This document shows, piece by piece, positions 28,879 through 37,808 of a stretch of 64,000 nucleotides of DNA; positions within the stretch are counted from its first letter, which is position 1, and every line of letters begins with the position of its first letter. This stretch comes from Helcococcus ovis. Lineage in GTDB: Bacteria; Bacillota; Clostridia; Tissierellales; Peptoniphilaceae. Made by a program: the position numbers and the translations under genes. The stretch spans positions 992,001-1,056,000 of the forward strand of contig NZ_CP119081.1 of the NCBI RefSeq assembly GCF_004524775.2, read 5' to 3'. Under the pieces are notes generated by a model. That model searched no databases. It was given only the letters and a program-made list of their open reading frames with translations, and had not been told where the DNA came from.

Positions 28879-31011
28879 TTATCTGTTTACATTTGGCGGA
28901 AAACCGAAGCCCACGGGATGATGCTTACAAAAAGTCGCAATCCAATCATCTAAGGTAGTTACTCTGATTCGACCAATGTTATCAATTACCTTTCCGTCTC
29001 CGATATAAATTCCGACATGACCATAGGTAAGTCCTGCTGTGCTTCCGCTACTGCTACTTTCCACTGCAACAAGCATTCCTACTTTTAGCTTTGACCTATC
29101 TGATGTAAAGGTATAGTTTCTATACATATCATTAGCGTTTCCTCCGATATATCCAAGTCCCGCATTTTGGTAAACTTGCGATACCCACATGGCACACCAG
29201 CCTGCACCCGGAGATGGTGTAATATATGCAGCATTAACAATCTTCTTTTGTACTTCCGTAGATGCCTCATACTCTTTTCCACCACCGATACCACCATTTG
29301 CACTAATAAGGTCAGAATTACCAAAGGCTTCTCCCATATTTCCTTGTGCAAGGAATAAGGCTTCATAGTGTTTTAGATTATCGGGATAGTCTGCAAACAC
29401 CTTTCGGATAATGCTGTCCATCTCCCTTTTATGAAGTGTTACAATGAGCTTTTTATACTCATACGGTTCTTCGTAACTTTCGGTATATTCATTGCCATCT
29501 TCATCGGTATAGGTTTCTGTAATTCTCCTATACCTTATTTCAATTTCTTCCCTATACGCAAGGTCGTACATGGACTCAAACAATTCTTTTAATATGGAGT
29601 TTACTTCAGATACACTCTTTACCTCTCCGCACCTTGATGTAATGTAGGATAAAAGCTCATGAACATTATGACCGATGTACTCTGTATTATTTAAGATGTA
29701 TTCATCATATCCGGGATAATTTTCTTTGACATTGTCAACCTCGTTTTGCAGATCCTTTTCCATCCCTGAAAAATTCTCATTGATTTCACTTAGAACATTT
29801 GGCTTTGATAAGTAGCTTGTTGTAAGGACAGAGCTTGTCGAGTTCATAAAGCCTGTCATGCCCGTTCCTGCAAAGTTAATCACAAAAGTTCCTAAGATAA
29901 TAATACCTACGAAGATAAGCATAAGTCCTTTGGCTTTTCGGATAATCATATCCTTTGAGCTTTTCAGCGTTCCAATAAGTCCCTCTTTAATCCGATCTCT
30001 AAGTCTTGACTTATTCTCACGAGAAATTGCTGCCTTTACCTGATTTTTCTTTTGAAATCTTTTATAGGCATTTGCTCTTTTATATTTATTCGTCTTTTTC
30101 AGGTTCTCTTTGGCATCACGAAATTCAAGCTTCGATTTTCGCTTCCTGATTTTATAATCCTTATTTGTAAGATCGTATCCTTTCTTCGCCTTTTTCTTAT
30201 CAGAATATTTCTTTATGCCATGAATGAGTTTAGAGCTTGCGTCCGCCGTCTTTTCTCCTGCTTCCACCCCTTTATTTTCATCACTTCCATGAGAAAGATA
30301 ATCCCTTACGGTTTCACTTCCTTTGGCAAGTCCTGAAAGGGCAGATACCTTTACCATATCTTTCTTTAGCTTTTTCCTCTGCTCTTTAGAAAGGCTACTA
30401 TGAACTTTTTCGCTTGCAGCATCTTTTCCAATCTTTTTACTTTCAGATTTATTTTCCTTTGACACATCTTCTTTTTTTCTTGTATAAAGGCTTTCGGTGT
30501 AGTTTTTCCTCTTATACTTTCTCTTTTTAGCCTCATGAGTTATAGAGGAACTTCCAAAAAACTCATCTTTTTTATGGAGATTATCATCCACATCATAAGT
30601 TGATTCAAAGTAGTCGCTGTCCCTAAAGTCATTATCGTATCTGTCTATAATCCCGTCATTATCAAGGTCTTTTCCTAAAGGATCATAGATTTTTCCATCC
30701 TTTACCTCCGTAATATAATCCGATCTTCCTGTTTCACTTACAGCAGCTACACTATCCTTATCAGAAGCTCTATATCTTGCGTTTCTCTTGGATGTTCCAT
30801 AAGCCTTTTCATTACCAGAACTTACCTTGTTTGTTTTCTTATGAACCTTGTCCTGAAATCCGTCTTTGTCATGGACGATTTTTCCTCTGTAATCATCGTT
30901 ATGCTTTAGCTTACTTTCTTCAGATGTAGTGAATGTTTCACTATGGAGCATTTCTCTTTCAAGACTTGCCTTATGCCTTTCCCTAAAATCCTTTTTCAGC
31001 TTTTTTCCCAT
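28879..31011 (-). CDS. CD1108-like peptidoglycan hydrolase of the transfer machine (NlpC/P60 or CHAP)
   Basis: 710 aa. The first 340 residues are basic and disordered-looking and include DLDNDGIIDRYDND (about residue 116), shared with the giant protein at 14626. One membrane helix at about 363-385 (LMLIFVGIIILGTFVINF). The C-terminal 135 residues are a cysteine peptidase: AGWCAMWVSQVYQNAG with the nucleophile Cys and YGHVGIYIGDGKVIDN with the His. It would be tethered in the membrane and open the wall for DNA transfer, like VirB1/Orf14-type proteins. Four bp upstream of it ends the VirB4 gene. Confidence 0.88.
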   Translation of the reverse strand: MGKKLKKDFRERHKASLEREMLHSETFTTSEESKLKHNDDYRGKIVHDKDGFQDKVHKKTNKVSSGNEKAYGTSKRNARYRASDKDSVAAVSETGRSDYITEVKDGKIYDPLGKDLDNDGIIDRYDNDFRDSDYFESTYDVDDNLHKKDEFFGSSSITHEAKKRKYKRKNYTESLYTRKKEDVSKENKSESKKIGKDAASEKVHSSLSKEQRKKLKKDMVKVSALSGLAKGSETVRDYLSHGSDENKGVEAGEKTADASSKLIHGIKKYSDKKKAKKGYDLTNKDYKIRKRKSKLEFRDAKENLKKTNKYKRANAYKRFQKKNQVKAAISRENKSRLRDRIKEGLIGTLKSSKDMIIRKAKGLMLIFVGIIILGTFVINFAGTGMTGFMNSTSSVLTTSYLSKPNVLSEINENFSGMEKDLQNEVDNVKENYPGYDEYILNNTEYIGHNVHELLSYITSRCGEVKSVSEVNSILKELFESMYDLAYREEIEIRYRRITETYTDEDGNEYTESYEEPYEYKKLIVTLHKREMDSIIRKVFADYPDNLKHYEALFLAQGNMGEAFGNSDLISANGGIGGGKEYEASTEVQKKIVNAAYITPSPGAGWCAMWVSQVYQNAGLGYIGGNANDMYRNYTFTSDRSKLKVGMLVAVESSSSGSTAGLTYGHVGIYIGDGKVIDNIGRIRVTTLDDWIATFCKHHPVGFGFPPNVNR

Positions 31012-31014
31012 AGG

Positions 31015-33444
31015 CTACCTCACTTCTTCAGGTTTGGTAGTCATCTTCTGATAGAGAATTGTATCTTTCGGGAACTTATCAAGGAAAGGAACAATGGTAT
31101 TTCCAAAGAACAGTAGTCCCTCGCCCTCATTTGAGTTGGTAACATATCTAAGCTGAGGAAGTGAGATTTTAAGTTTTCTTGCTAAAATTTCTCTGTCTCC
31201 TGACGCTTGATTTAGCATTAAGACAAAGTCGGTATTATCAAAGATATTTTCAATTTCCTTACTCATAAGTAAGTCTTTGACATTTTGCGTAATACCTGTT
31301 GGAATACCTCCCCATTTTCTAAAACGCTTCCATATTTCCACAGAATAAGATGCTGTCTGCTCATCTTTTAATAGCAAGTGAAACTCATCTATATAGTACC
31401 TTGTAGCCTTGCTTCCTCTATTTTGAGATACTTTATTCCACACCTGATCCTGTATAACAAGCATTCCTATTTTCTTTAGCTGACTTCCAAGTTCTTTAAT
31501 ATCAAAGCACAGGAGTTTCTTATTTAAGTCCACATTTGACCTGTGATTAAAAACATTAAGAGAACCTGATACATAGATTTCCATCTCCGTTGCCAGCTTC
31601 TTACCGACCTTTTCTTCCTGTCCTCTTAACATATCGTATAGGTCTTGAAGAATCGGCATATTACAAGGCTCTGGCTCTTCAAAATACTTCTCATAAATCT
31701 TAGGCAGACATCTATCAATAACTGATTTTTCTTCTGCCGTAAGTCCACTACCACCAACTACAAGCTCAAGCATACTCATAATGAAGTTTGCTTTGTCTTT
31801 CAGTGGTGCATCCCCATCTCCGTAATTCATATTTATATCAAGGGGATTTAAGTAGTCTTTTGACTTACTGCTGACCTTTATCACTTCTCCCTTAAACTGT
31901 CTTACAAGGTTTCCATACTCTCCCTCCGGATCGCAGATGATAACATCATCATCCGTTACTAAAATCGCATTTGCCATTTCTCTTTTGGCACTAAAGGATT
32001 TACCGCTGCCCGGAGTTCCGAGGATTAGACCGTTTGGGTTCTTTAATTTCTTTCGATCCGCCATAATCAGGTTATGGCTTAGGGCATTTAGTCCGTAGTA
32101 AAGACTATTACTTGAATTGATAAAAAGCTCCTCTGTTGTAAAAGGCATAAAGACTGCTGTAGATGATGAGGTTAGCCCTCTATCTATTTCAATCTTGTTT
32201 ACACCAAGAGGAAGCACGCTCACTAAGCCTTGTTCCTGCGTATGGTCAAGTCTTTTCAATTTACAGTTATGCTTGTTTGCAATGGAGCTTATCTGAGCTA
32301 TGGTGTTATCGAGCTTTTGCACTGTCCTTGCAAAATTCATAAAGACAATACTTACAACAAACATACGCTCATCTCTTGTCTGTAAATCTTTTAAAAGACT
32401 TTTTACATCTTCTCCGTAAGTAATTAAATCACTTGGAAGAATGTCCATGTCATAGCCTGACCTTACAGCTTTCTTGTTTTCCTCAATTCGCATCTTATCA
32501 ATATCGGTGTTTTTTCGTTTTACCATCTTGATGGCTTCTGACTGGTCAATCGCCTTAATATGAAAAGAGATATTGATATTATCATCAATATCCAAAAACT
32601 CAGATAGCATACGGTCTGAAAGCTCACTTGCAAGGATTTGAAAATGACTTGTTGCTCCGATATACTTTCCAAACTTGAAATACCTGCTTGGCATAAAGTT
32701 AAATTCATCAGGCACTATATATGTTTTGGTACTTTCCTTTTTCTTCAGGTCTTTGTAGGAAAACTCAAAGGTCTTATTCGGATTTAATATATCGTGAAGT
32801 ACCTTTAGCCTTTCTTCTCCTGTAAGACTTTCTGCCCTTACACCCATGCTTTTAAGGCTTGATAATATATCTATCTCCAGTCTTTCAAGTTTTGATGTAG
32901 CCTGCTCTAAATTATCCGCTTCCACTGTAAAAGTTACATACTTTGATTTTTTCAGTCCGTTATTTCCCTTTACAATCTGGCTTTTTAGCATCTCTCTAAA
33001 CTCAAGTCGTATATCGTCAAATCCGTCCCCTTTATCCGGTATCTGAATTGCCGATTTCATTTCTTCATTTCTCCCAAGCTGATTGATGTAGGAAAACTCA
33101 ATGCTGACACTTGGAGCAAAGGAATTTAGAAAGTTTGCAAACTGATTAAAAATCAAATCTCTATCTTCATCTAAAGCAAGCTGATAGTTAATATCCTGAA
33201 AGGCTATGCTTTTACTGAAGTGTTTTTCATCGAGCTGACATATCCCACTTTTTAAAAGTCTTAGATAGGGAATGGTATCTTCTACCGTATAGCGTTTTTG
33301 CTCTTTTTTAAAGATAAGGTCAAGCAGCCCGCTCTTTTCGTTTTTAACTTTTCCCTTACTTTGCTTTAAGTCCTCTTTCCCCCTTCTTAACGCTTTTTTG
33401 TTTTGCATGAGCTTTATTTCTTGTATCTTTCTTTTGTCTTTCAA
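31015..33444 (-). CDS. virB4: VirB4-like conjugation ATPase
   Basis: 809 aa. N-terminal VirB4/TraE domain and a C-terminal ATPase with Walker A ILGTPGSGKSFS (about 475), Walker B region DVIICDPEGEYGNL, and TRYYIDEFHLLLKDEQT. It is the motor of the type IV secretion channel at the inner face of the membrane. The annotated start overlaps the PrgI gene by 89 bp; a later Met at 33408 is possible. Co-transcribed with its neighbours. Confidence 0.92.
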   Translation of the reverse strand: MKDKRKIQEIKLMQNKKALRRGKEDLKQSKGKVKNEKSGLLDLIFKKEQKRYTVEDTIPYLRLLKSGICQLDEKHFSKSIAFQDINYQLALDEDRDLIFNQFANFLNSFAPSVSIEFSYINQLGRNEEMKSAIQIPDKGDGFDDIRLEFREMLKSQIVKGNNGLKKSKYVTFTVEADNLEQATSKLERLEIDILSSLKSMGVRAESLTGEERLKVLHDILNPNKTFEFSYKDLKKKESTKTYIVPDEFNFMPSRYFKFGKYIGATSHFQILASELSDRMLSEFLDIDDNINISFHIKAIDQSEAIKMVKRKNTDIDKMRIEENKKAVRSGYDMDILPSDLITYGEDVKSLLKDLQTRDERMFVVSIVFMNFARTVQKLDNTIAQISSIANKHNCKLKRLDHTQEQGLVSVLPLGVNKIEIDRGLTSSSTAVFMPFTTEELFINSSNSLYYGLNALSHNLIMADRKKLKNPNGLILGTPGSGKSFSAKREMANAILVTDDDVIICDPEGEYGNLVRQFKGEVIKVSSKSKDYLNPLDINMNYGDGDAPLKDKANFIMSMLELVVGGSGLTAEEKSVIDRCLPKIYEKYFEEPEPCNMPILQDLYDMLRGQEEKVGKKLATEMEIYVSGSLNVFNHRSNVDLNKKLLCFDIKELGSQLKKIGMLVIQDQVWNKVSQNRGSKATRYYIDEFHLLLKDEQTASYSVEIWKRFRKWGGIPTGITQNVKDLLMSKEIENIFDNTDFVLMLNQASGDREILARKLKISLPQLRYVTNSNEGEGLLFFGNTIVPFLDKFPKDTILYQKMTTKPEEVR

Positions 33445-33745
33445 GGTAAACCTCCATTCTCACTCTCTTTTGCGGTTGATAAAACTTATGAAGATAGATA
33501 TGCTTAAAATATTTCTCAAATGTCAGTCCGTCCTTTTCAAAAAGAGTGATGAAAAAGATAGGAAGTGTGGACACAATGAGAAATATGACGGCTATATCGT
33601 TTGGCACTACCTTCCTCATAAATAAATAGACAGGTATTCCAATAAGTCCTGCAATGGTAAATCCTATGAGCTGCCTTTTTGTAAGGTTAAAGGCTACCTT
33701 TGTCTTTACCTTCTTTAAGTCTTTTGGGATTGGTACATACGCCAT
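33356..33745 (-). CDS. PrgI-family membrane protein of the transfer channel
   Basis: 129 aa. Starts YVPIPKDLKKVKTKVAFNLT, followed by two membrane helices (ITIAGLIGIPVYLF and IAVIFLIVSTLPIFFITLF) and a cytosolic basic tail. This is the PrgI/VirB3-like pattern that always precedes VirB4 in Gram-positive conjugation loci. Its end overlaps the VirB4 start. Confidence 0.85.
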   Translation of the reverse strand: MAYVPIPKDLKKVKTKVAFNLTKRQLIGFTIAGLIGIPVYLFMRKVVPNDIAVIFLIVSTLPIFFITLFEKDGLTFEKYFKHIYLHKFYQPQKRVRMEVYLERQKKDTRNKAHAKQKSVKKGERGLKAK

Positions 33746-33748
33746 AAC

Positions 33749-34042
33749 TTACCTCCCATCTTCTTTGTCCTTTGAAAACGCCTCAAAGTGTTCATATACA
33801 GAGCCGATTTCATCTTGAATAATTGCAAGCTGTTCATCTGTATTTTTGTTATATCTTTGCTGCATCAAGCAAAAATCATTATGGCAACGACCAATGTCCT
33901 GTGTCCTTTCTTCCAATTCTTCTACCTTGTTATGAAGTCTGATTCTGTCAATTACCGCCATAACGCCTGCTCCGATTGCTACTGCTGTAAATACTGTTTT
34001 TCTTTTGTTCATACTATCTTTCCTTTCTTTTTTAGTGTGCAT
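33749..34042 (-). CDS. small membrane-anchored conjugation protein
   Basis: 97 aa. One N-terminal hydrophobic segment (VFTAVAIGAGVMAVIDRI) then a charged helix. Not assigned to a named family. Overlaps the preceding VirB6-like gene by 11 bp and ends 4 bp before PrgI, so it is a real member of the operon, function unknown. Confidence 0.65.
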   Translation of the reverse strand: MHTKKERKDSMNKRKTVFTAVAIGAGVMAVIDRIRLHNKVEELEERTQDIGRCHNDFCLMQQRYNKNTDEQLAIIQDEIGSVYEHFEAFSKDKEDGR

Positions 34043-34895
34043 TTAATACGCTTTTGGCCAGTGTTCCACTCTTTAGCATCATTAACCCCAGCAAAACCGC
34101 ATAGCCAAGTATCGTCATGGTACTTGTGTGTATATCTGTTATTTCAATCGTCTTAACTAATACTGCGTATATTCCAAGACAAACCATTAAAAAGAGTCCT
34201 TGTAGTCCAAGTGCAAATAGTCCCTTGATGTAGTTTGTTCCAATCTGTCCCCACTCCTTGTTTCCCATTGTGGCAAATGGAATGGCTGAAACCGATGAGT
34301 AAACATAAATCTCAAACATTCTTCCATAAACCACAAGCATGATTACAACGGATATTACCTGTATAGCAACCTTGATGATGGAGGTTTCAAAGAGAATCAT
34401 GACAAGCTCTCCAAGTCCCTTTTCTTTTAGGGTATCCATCATCGCCACTATCTGGTCTCCAGAAACGGCGGCAGAGGTGTTTATCACCCCCGCCGCCTTA
34501 TTTACCATATGCTGTGCCACATCAAAGACTGCCATACTAAACTCAAAGGCATGAGATACTAACCATACAGCAATCCACATCTTGATGATGTACTTGAAAA
34601 ACTCAAAGGTATCCGTATCGTGCATATTGTTCTTTTGCATTACCATGTTGATAAGCTCGATACAAAGGACTGCTGTGATGATTAGTCCCGCTATGGGAAT
34701 AATGACGGAATCGTTAATGCTTTTAATAAAGGTAAATACTTCTCCGTTCCACCCCATAGGAGTTTTTCCTACATCTGTTGCAACTGCACCAACTTTATCG
34801 TTGATGTCAAGAAACATGGACTCTAAGTTTGCTTGGATACCGCCCAGTAGAAGCTCTTTAAAGAATTCTTCTATCTTGTCGAATATTCCAAACAT
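34032..34895 (-). CDS. VirB6/TrbL-like channel protein (CD1112 family)
   Basis: 287 aa with about six membrane helices, among them IIPIAGLIITAVLCIELINMV and VISVVIMLVVYGRMF, and a long hydrophobic C-terminus. VirB6-like proteins build the inner-membrane pore of type IV secretion systems. Position between Maff2 and PrgI/VirB4 genes is the standard order of Tn1549-type elements. Confidence 0.85.
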   Translation of the reverse strand: MFGIFDKIEEFFKELLLGGIQANLESMFLDINDKVGAVATDVGKTPMGWNGEVFTFIKSINDSVIIPIAGLIITAVLCIELINMVMQKNNMHDTDTFEFFKYIIKMWIAVWLVSHAFEFSMAVFDVAQHMVNKAAGVINTSAAVSGDQIVAMMDTLKEKGLGELVMILFETSIIKVAIQVISVVIMLVVYGRMFEIYVYSSVSAIPFATMGNKEWGQIGTNYIKGLFALGLQGLFLMVCLGIYAVLVKTIEITDIHTSTMTILGYAVLLGLMMLKSGTLAKSVLNAH

Positions 34896-34914
34896 CTAAG
34901 CTCTCCTTTTCTTC

Positions 34915-35130
34915 TTACTTGAGTACATTTGCAAGAAGCGGAATGAGCTTAAGTCCGATAAGAACAATACCTCCTCCCGCCATCAATTGCTTGATCCCTT
35001 GCGATTTTGCTCCGGGATTGTCATTACCATATCCTTCCATCAGGTTAATAACACCCCACGCTCCAAGTCCTGCTCCTACTGCCATAACTAAAATCTTTAA
35101 TACATTAACTGCCTGTGTAAAAAATTCCAT
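34915..35130 (-). CDS. Maff2-family mobile element membrane protein
   Basis: 71 aa with two hydrophobic helices separated by a short loop (NLMEGYGNDNPGAKSQGIKQ), the pattern of Maff2/VirB2-like pilin-type proteins. Sits 19 bp before the VirB6-like gene and 3 bp after the SSB gene. Probably a small channel or pilus subunit; inferred. Confidence 0.82.
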   Translation of the reverse strand: MEFFTQAVNVLKILVMAVGAGLGAWGVINLMEGYGNDNPGAKSQGIKQLMAGGGIVLIGLKLIPLLANVLK

Positions 35131-35133
35131 AAC

Positions 35134-35445
35134 TTATTCCTCCTCATTTTCTTCTTTCTTATCAATTTTGTTGTATGACTTCACTACAAAGTTTTTGTAA
35201 GTCTTTCCCTCTTTTTCACGCTTCTTAAAGTAGCCAAAGATATGAATCAAATCGCCTTTTTCAAAAGATTTTGCTTTATCCGCTTTTTCTCCATAGGCTG
35301 CACAATTGATGTACTCCTTGCCTTTACCGTACTTCTTTACAAGCGTAAAGTTTACAACTTCTACTTCTTCACCCTCTTTTTCAAAACTTGAGAAAGTAGG
35401 TTCTGCCACTAAGTTGGCGTTGATGTTAATCATTTCTTGCTTCAT
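35134..35445 (-). CDS. small single-stranded DNA-binding protein
   Basis: 103 aa, a single OB fold: MININANLVAEPTFSSF, FTLVKKYGKGKEYINCAAYG, KSFEKGDLIHIFGYFKKREK. Short acidic end (KKEENEEE). Likely protects transferred DNA. Preceded by a terminator-like hairpin (35472-35507). Confidence 0.85.
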   Translation of the reverse strand: MKQEMININANLVAEPTFSSFEKEGEEVEVVNFTLVKKYGKGKEYINCAAYGEKADKAKSFEKGDLIHIFGYFKKREKEGKTYKNFVVKSYNKIDKKEENEEE

Positions 35446-35471
35446 TAAAAATTTCTCCTTTTCATTTCAAT

Positions 35472-35507
35472 AAAAAAAGCGATCGGAATTTTTCTTTTCC
35501 AATCGCT
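35472..35507 (-). terminator. terminator-like hairpin upstream of ssb
   Basis: Minus strand AGCGATTGGAA, 8-base loop, TTCCGATCGCT with one mismatch, then seven T. It lies inside the conjugation block, 27 bp before the SSB start. Confidence 0.75.
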
Positions 35508-35685
35508 GATACTCTTGCTATTTCGTTTTTTCTTAGTGGGACTTCTAATCCTTATCATCTTGCCTCCTAATTTTAGTAATAAAAAAGCAGCAAATCTATT
35601 TTTAGACTTACTGCTTTTCGTCATTATTCCCCCTATTTGTTTTTCTTCTTTAAGCTCCGTTATCCTAATCAACTACCTCATAGTC
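35508..35685 (-). other. 178-bp spacer with a second terminator and no convincing gene
   Basis: A 75-codon frame crosses this stretch (35445-35672) but it runs through both hairpins and has no family resemblance, so it is not called as a gene. The main content is the hairpin at 35581-35618. Confidence 0.6.
35581..35618 (-). terminator. terminator-like hairpin after the zinc-ribbon gene
   Basis: Minus strand AAAAGCAGTAAGTCTA, short A loop, TAGATTTGCTGCTTTTTT. Stem of about 14 bp with one mismatch and a T-run. Second terminator within 150 bp in the same direction, between the small zinc-ribbon gene and the SSB gene. Confidence 0.75.
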
Positions 35686-35907
35686 TTAGCTATCATCAGC
35701 TTCACCTGTTATACAAGTAAAGCACATGTAACTTCCCGTTATTGCACTACCTGCTGCCCAAATAGGAGAACCGCAAATCATGCACTTTGCTCCATTTTTC
35801 TTATCCTCAAGAACCTCCCTAAGTGTTTCTTCAAGTTCTTTTTGGTCTATATCTTTATTATTTTTTGCTGTTGACTCAGCAAATTTCTTTATTGAAATCG
35901 GCTGCAT
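35686..35907 (-). CDS. small CxxC protein of unknown function
   Basis: 73 aa from the Met at 35907 (MQPISIKKFAEST), which has GGGGG 8 nt upstream. The C-terminal half has two cysteine pairs, KCMICGSPIW and YMCFTCITG, giving a likely zinc ribbon. Lies just downstream of VirD4. No known role. Confidence 0.65.
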   Translation of the reverse strand: MQPISIKKFAESTAKNNKDIDQKELEETLREVLEDKKNGAKCMICGSPIWAAGSAITGSYMCFTCITGEADDS

Positions 35908-36008
35908 AATATTAACCCCCATTCTTTTCTTTATGTTATTAAGTTACATTGAGCATCTTTGATTTTAATTATACCAAATGCAGGCATATCTAAAACAGTT
36001 ACAGATTT

Positions 36009-37808
36009 TTATACTCTTGTAATTACGGTTTCCCTATTCAGCTTTGCTTTTCCTTTTCGTTTCATATAGCTTTCTATATCAAACAAATTCTTCTTATCAT
36101 AGTCCTCAAGCAGCTTATAATTCCTGTGCTTTGTAATATCGAATTTATCCGATAAAAACGGTCTGACACCTCGAAGCTGAAATATACATTTTCCACCGTC
36201 CATAACCGTTATCTCATCTTGGCTCATCAGTTCCTTACCTGTCTTTTGGTAATTAAGCCCAAAGCTCTTTTGATTACTTCTTGTTTCTGATGTATTGTAA
36301 AGGTCGATAGTTTCTTTGCCAAGTGTTTCAGAAAGCTCTTTTAATGTAGTCTTTTCCTTACCACCAAGAAACAAGGTGCTATCACAGTTACCTACAATGG
36401 TATCGGCATTATCTTTGTAGATTGCCTTTAACTGAGATTGTGCCTGCAAAATAATACTTGCTGAAATCTCTCTACTTCTGATGGTTGCAATCAGCTTCTC
36501 AAACTTTGGAATTAAGCCGATATTTGCAAATTCATCAAGTAGGCATCTTACATGGACAGGAAGTCTACCTCCGTACTCATCATCCGCCTTATCACATAAT
36601 AGATTAAATAACTGTGAATACATAATTGACACCACAAAGTTAAAGGTATCATCAGTATCCGAGATAATAACAAAGAGTGCTGTCTTTCTATCTCCAAGTG
36701 TATCAAGTTCAAGTTCATCTTCTTTCATCAAGTCCCTAAGCTCTTGAATATCAAAGGGAGCAAGCCTTGCACCACATGAAATAAGAATAGACTTCGCCGT
36801 TTTTCCAGCAGCCAATTTATACTTTTTATATTGCTTGACCGCAAAATGCGTAGGCTCTTTCTTTTCCAGTGCTTCAAAAAGTCTGTCTATCGGATTCATA
36901 TAGGTTTCATCATCTTCTCTTACTTCTGAAGCGTCTATCATATCAAGTAAAGTAGCAAAATTCTTTTCTTCTCTTGGTGCTTCATAGAAGATGTAGCCGA
37001 TAAGGGCTGTATAGTAGAGCTTTTCCGCTTTTACCCAAAAATCCTCACCTGCTTTTTCTCCCTCTCCTTTAGTATTTGCAATGATTGTCTGAACCAATTT
37101 CAAAATATCTTTTTCAGAACGGATATAGGCAAAGGGATTGTATTTCATACTCTTTTTGAAGTTTATGGTATTTAAGATTTTTATCTCATAGCCATTATCT
37201 TCAAGCATCTTACCGCACTCAAGGACTATCGTTCCTTTTGGATCAGTTACACAATATGATGAGTGCATTTGCATAAGGTTCGGTTTGACATAAAACCTTG
37301 TTTTACCACTCCCTGATCCACCGATAACCAACACATTTTTATTTCTTGCATACTTTGGATTATCTGGTCTGCCATTCATAGTTAATCGTTCTGTCTGGGT
37401 AAGCAATATATTGTTTTGAAACTTTTCATCCATATATGGCTCTATATCTTTTTTCGTTCCCCATCTTGCTGAGCCATACTCTTTTCCCTGTCTAAACTTT
37501 TTAGCATTTTTACCTTTGGTATATACGATGAATTTGATTAAAGCTGCTACTCCTACGCCTATTAGAATGTCAGCCACATGAATACTTGGAATAAAGCTCA
37601 TGGTGTTAAGCTCTAATATTCCCTGAAAGATTTTATCTATTATATCACCACCTATATAAGCTCTTACATGGTGTGAAAAGATATTGCCTACATAGAAAAA
37701 TACAAGATAGGGAATGTTTTGTTTTACAAACTTTGCCTTATCTTGCACCTTAAATAAGCCTTTTATATCTTTTAGTATCTTATCTATCACAAGTATCATC
37801 ACCTCCAA
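36009..37808 (-). CDS. virD4: VirD4/TraG coupling protein
   Basis: 599 aa. Two N-terminal membrane helices (about 28-45 and 75-95), Walker A VIGGSGSGKTRFY (about 165), Walker B-like VHVRCLLDEFANIGL, and a C-terminal RGVRPFLSDKFD. It links the relaxase-DNA complex to the secretion channel. The reading frame overlaps the end of the antirepressor gene by 29 bp; with GGAGG at 37806-37802, a GTG start a few codons in (VIDKILKD) is possible. Confidence 0.9.
   Translation of the reverse strand: MEVMILVIDKILKDIKGLFKVQDKAKFVKQNIPYLVFFYVGNIFSHHVRAYIGGDIIDKIFQGILELNTMSFIPSIHVADILIGVGVAALIKFIVYTKGKNAKKFRQGKEYGSARWGTKKDIEPYMDEKFQNNILLTQTERLTMNGRPDNPKYARNKNVLVIGGSGSGKTRFYVKPNLMQMHSSYCVTDPKGTIVLECGKMLEDNGYEIKILNTINFKKSMKYNPFAYIRSEKDILKLVQTIIANTKGEGEKAGEDFWVKAEKLYYTALIGYIFYEAPREEKNFATLLDMIDASEVREDDETYMNPIDRLFEALEKKEPTHFAVKQYKKYKLAAGKTAKSILISCGARLAPFDIQELRDLMKEDELELDTLGDRKTALFVIISDTDDTFNFVVSIMYSQLFNLLCDKADDEYGGRLPVHVRCLLDEFANIGLIPKFEKLIATIRSREISASIILQAQSQLKAIYKDNADTIVGNCDSTLFLGGKEKTTLKELSETLGKETIDLYNTSETRSNQKSFGLNYQKTGKELMSQDEITVMDGGKCIFQLRGVRPFLSDKFDITKHRNYKLLEDYDKKNLFDIESYMKRKGKAKLNRETVITRV

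Noticed and set aside
28579-28921. Plus-strand frames opposite the DUF4315 and DUF4366 genes
   Set aside because: Hydrophobic shadow frames of lysine/glutamate-rich genes; no start signals.
35445-35672. 75-codon minus-strand frame before the small ssb gene
   Set aside because: It crosses two terminator hairpins, has a basic low-complexity translation and no good start signal; treated as non-coding.
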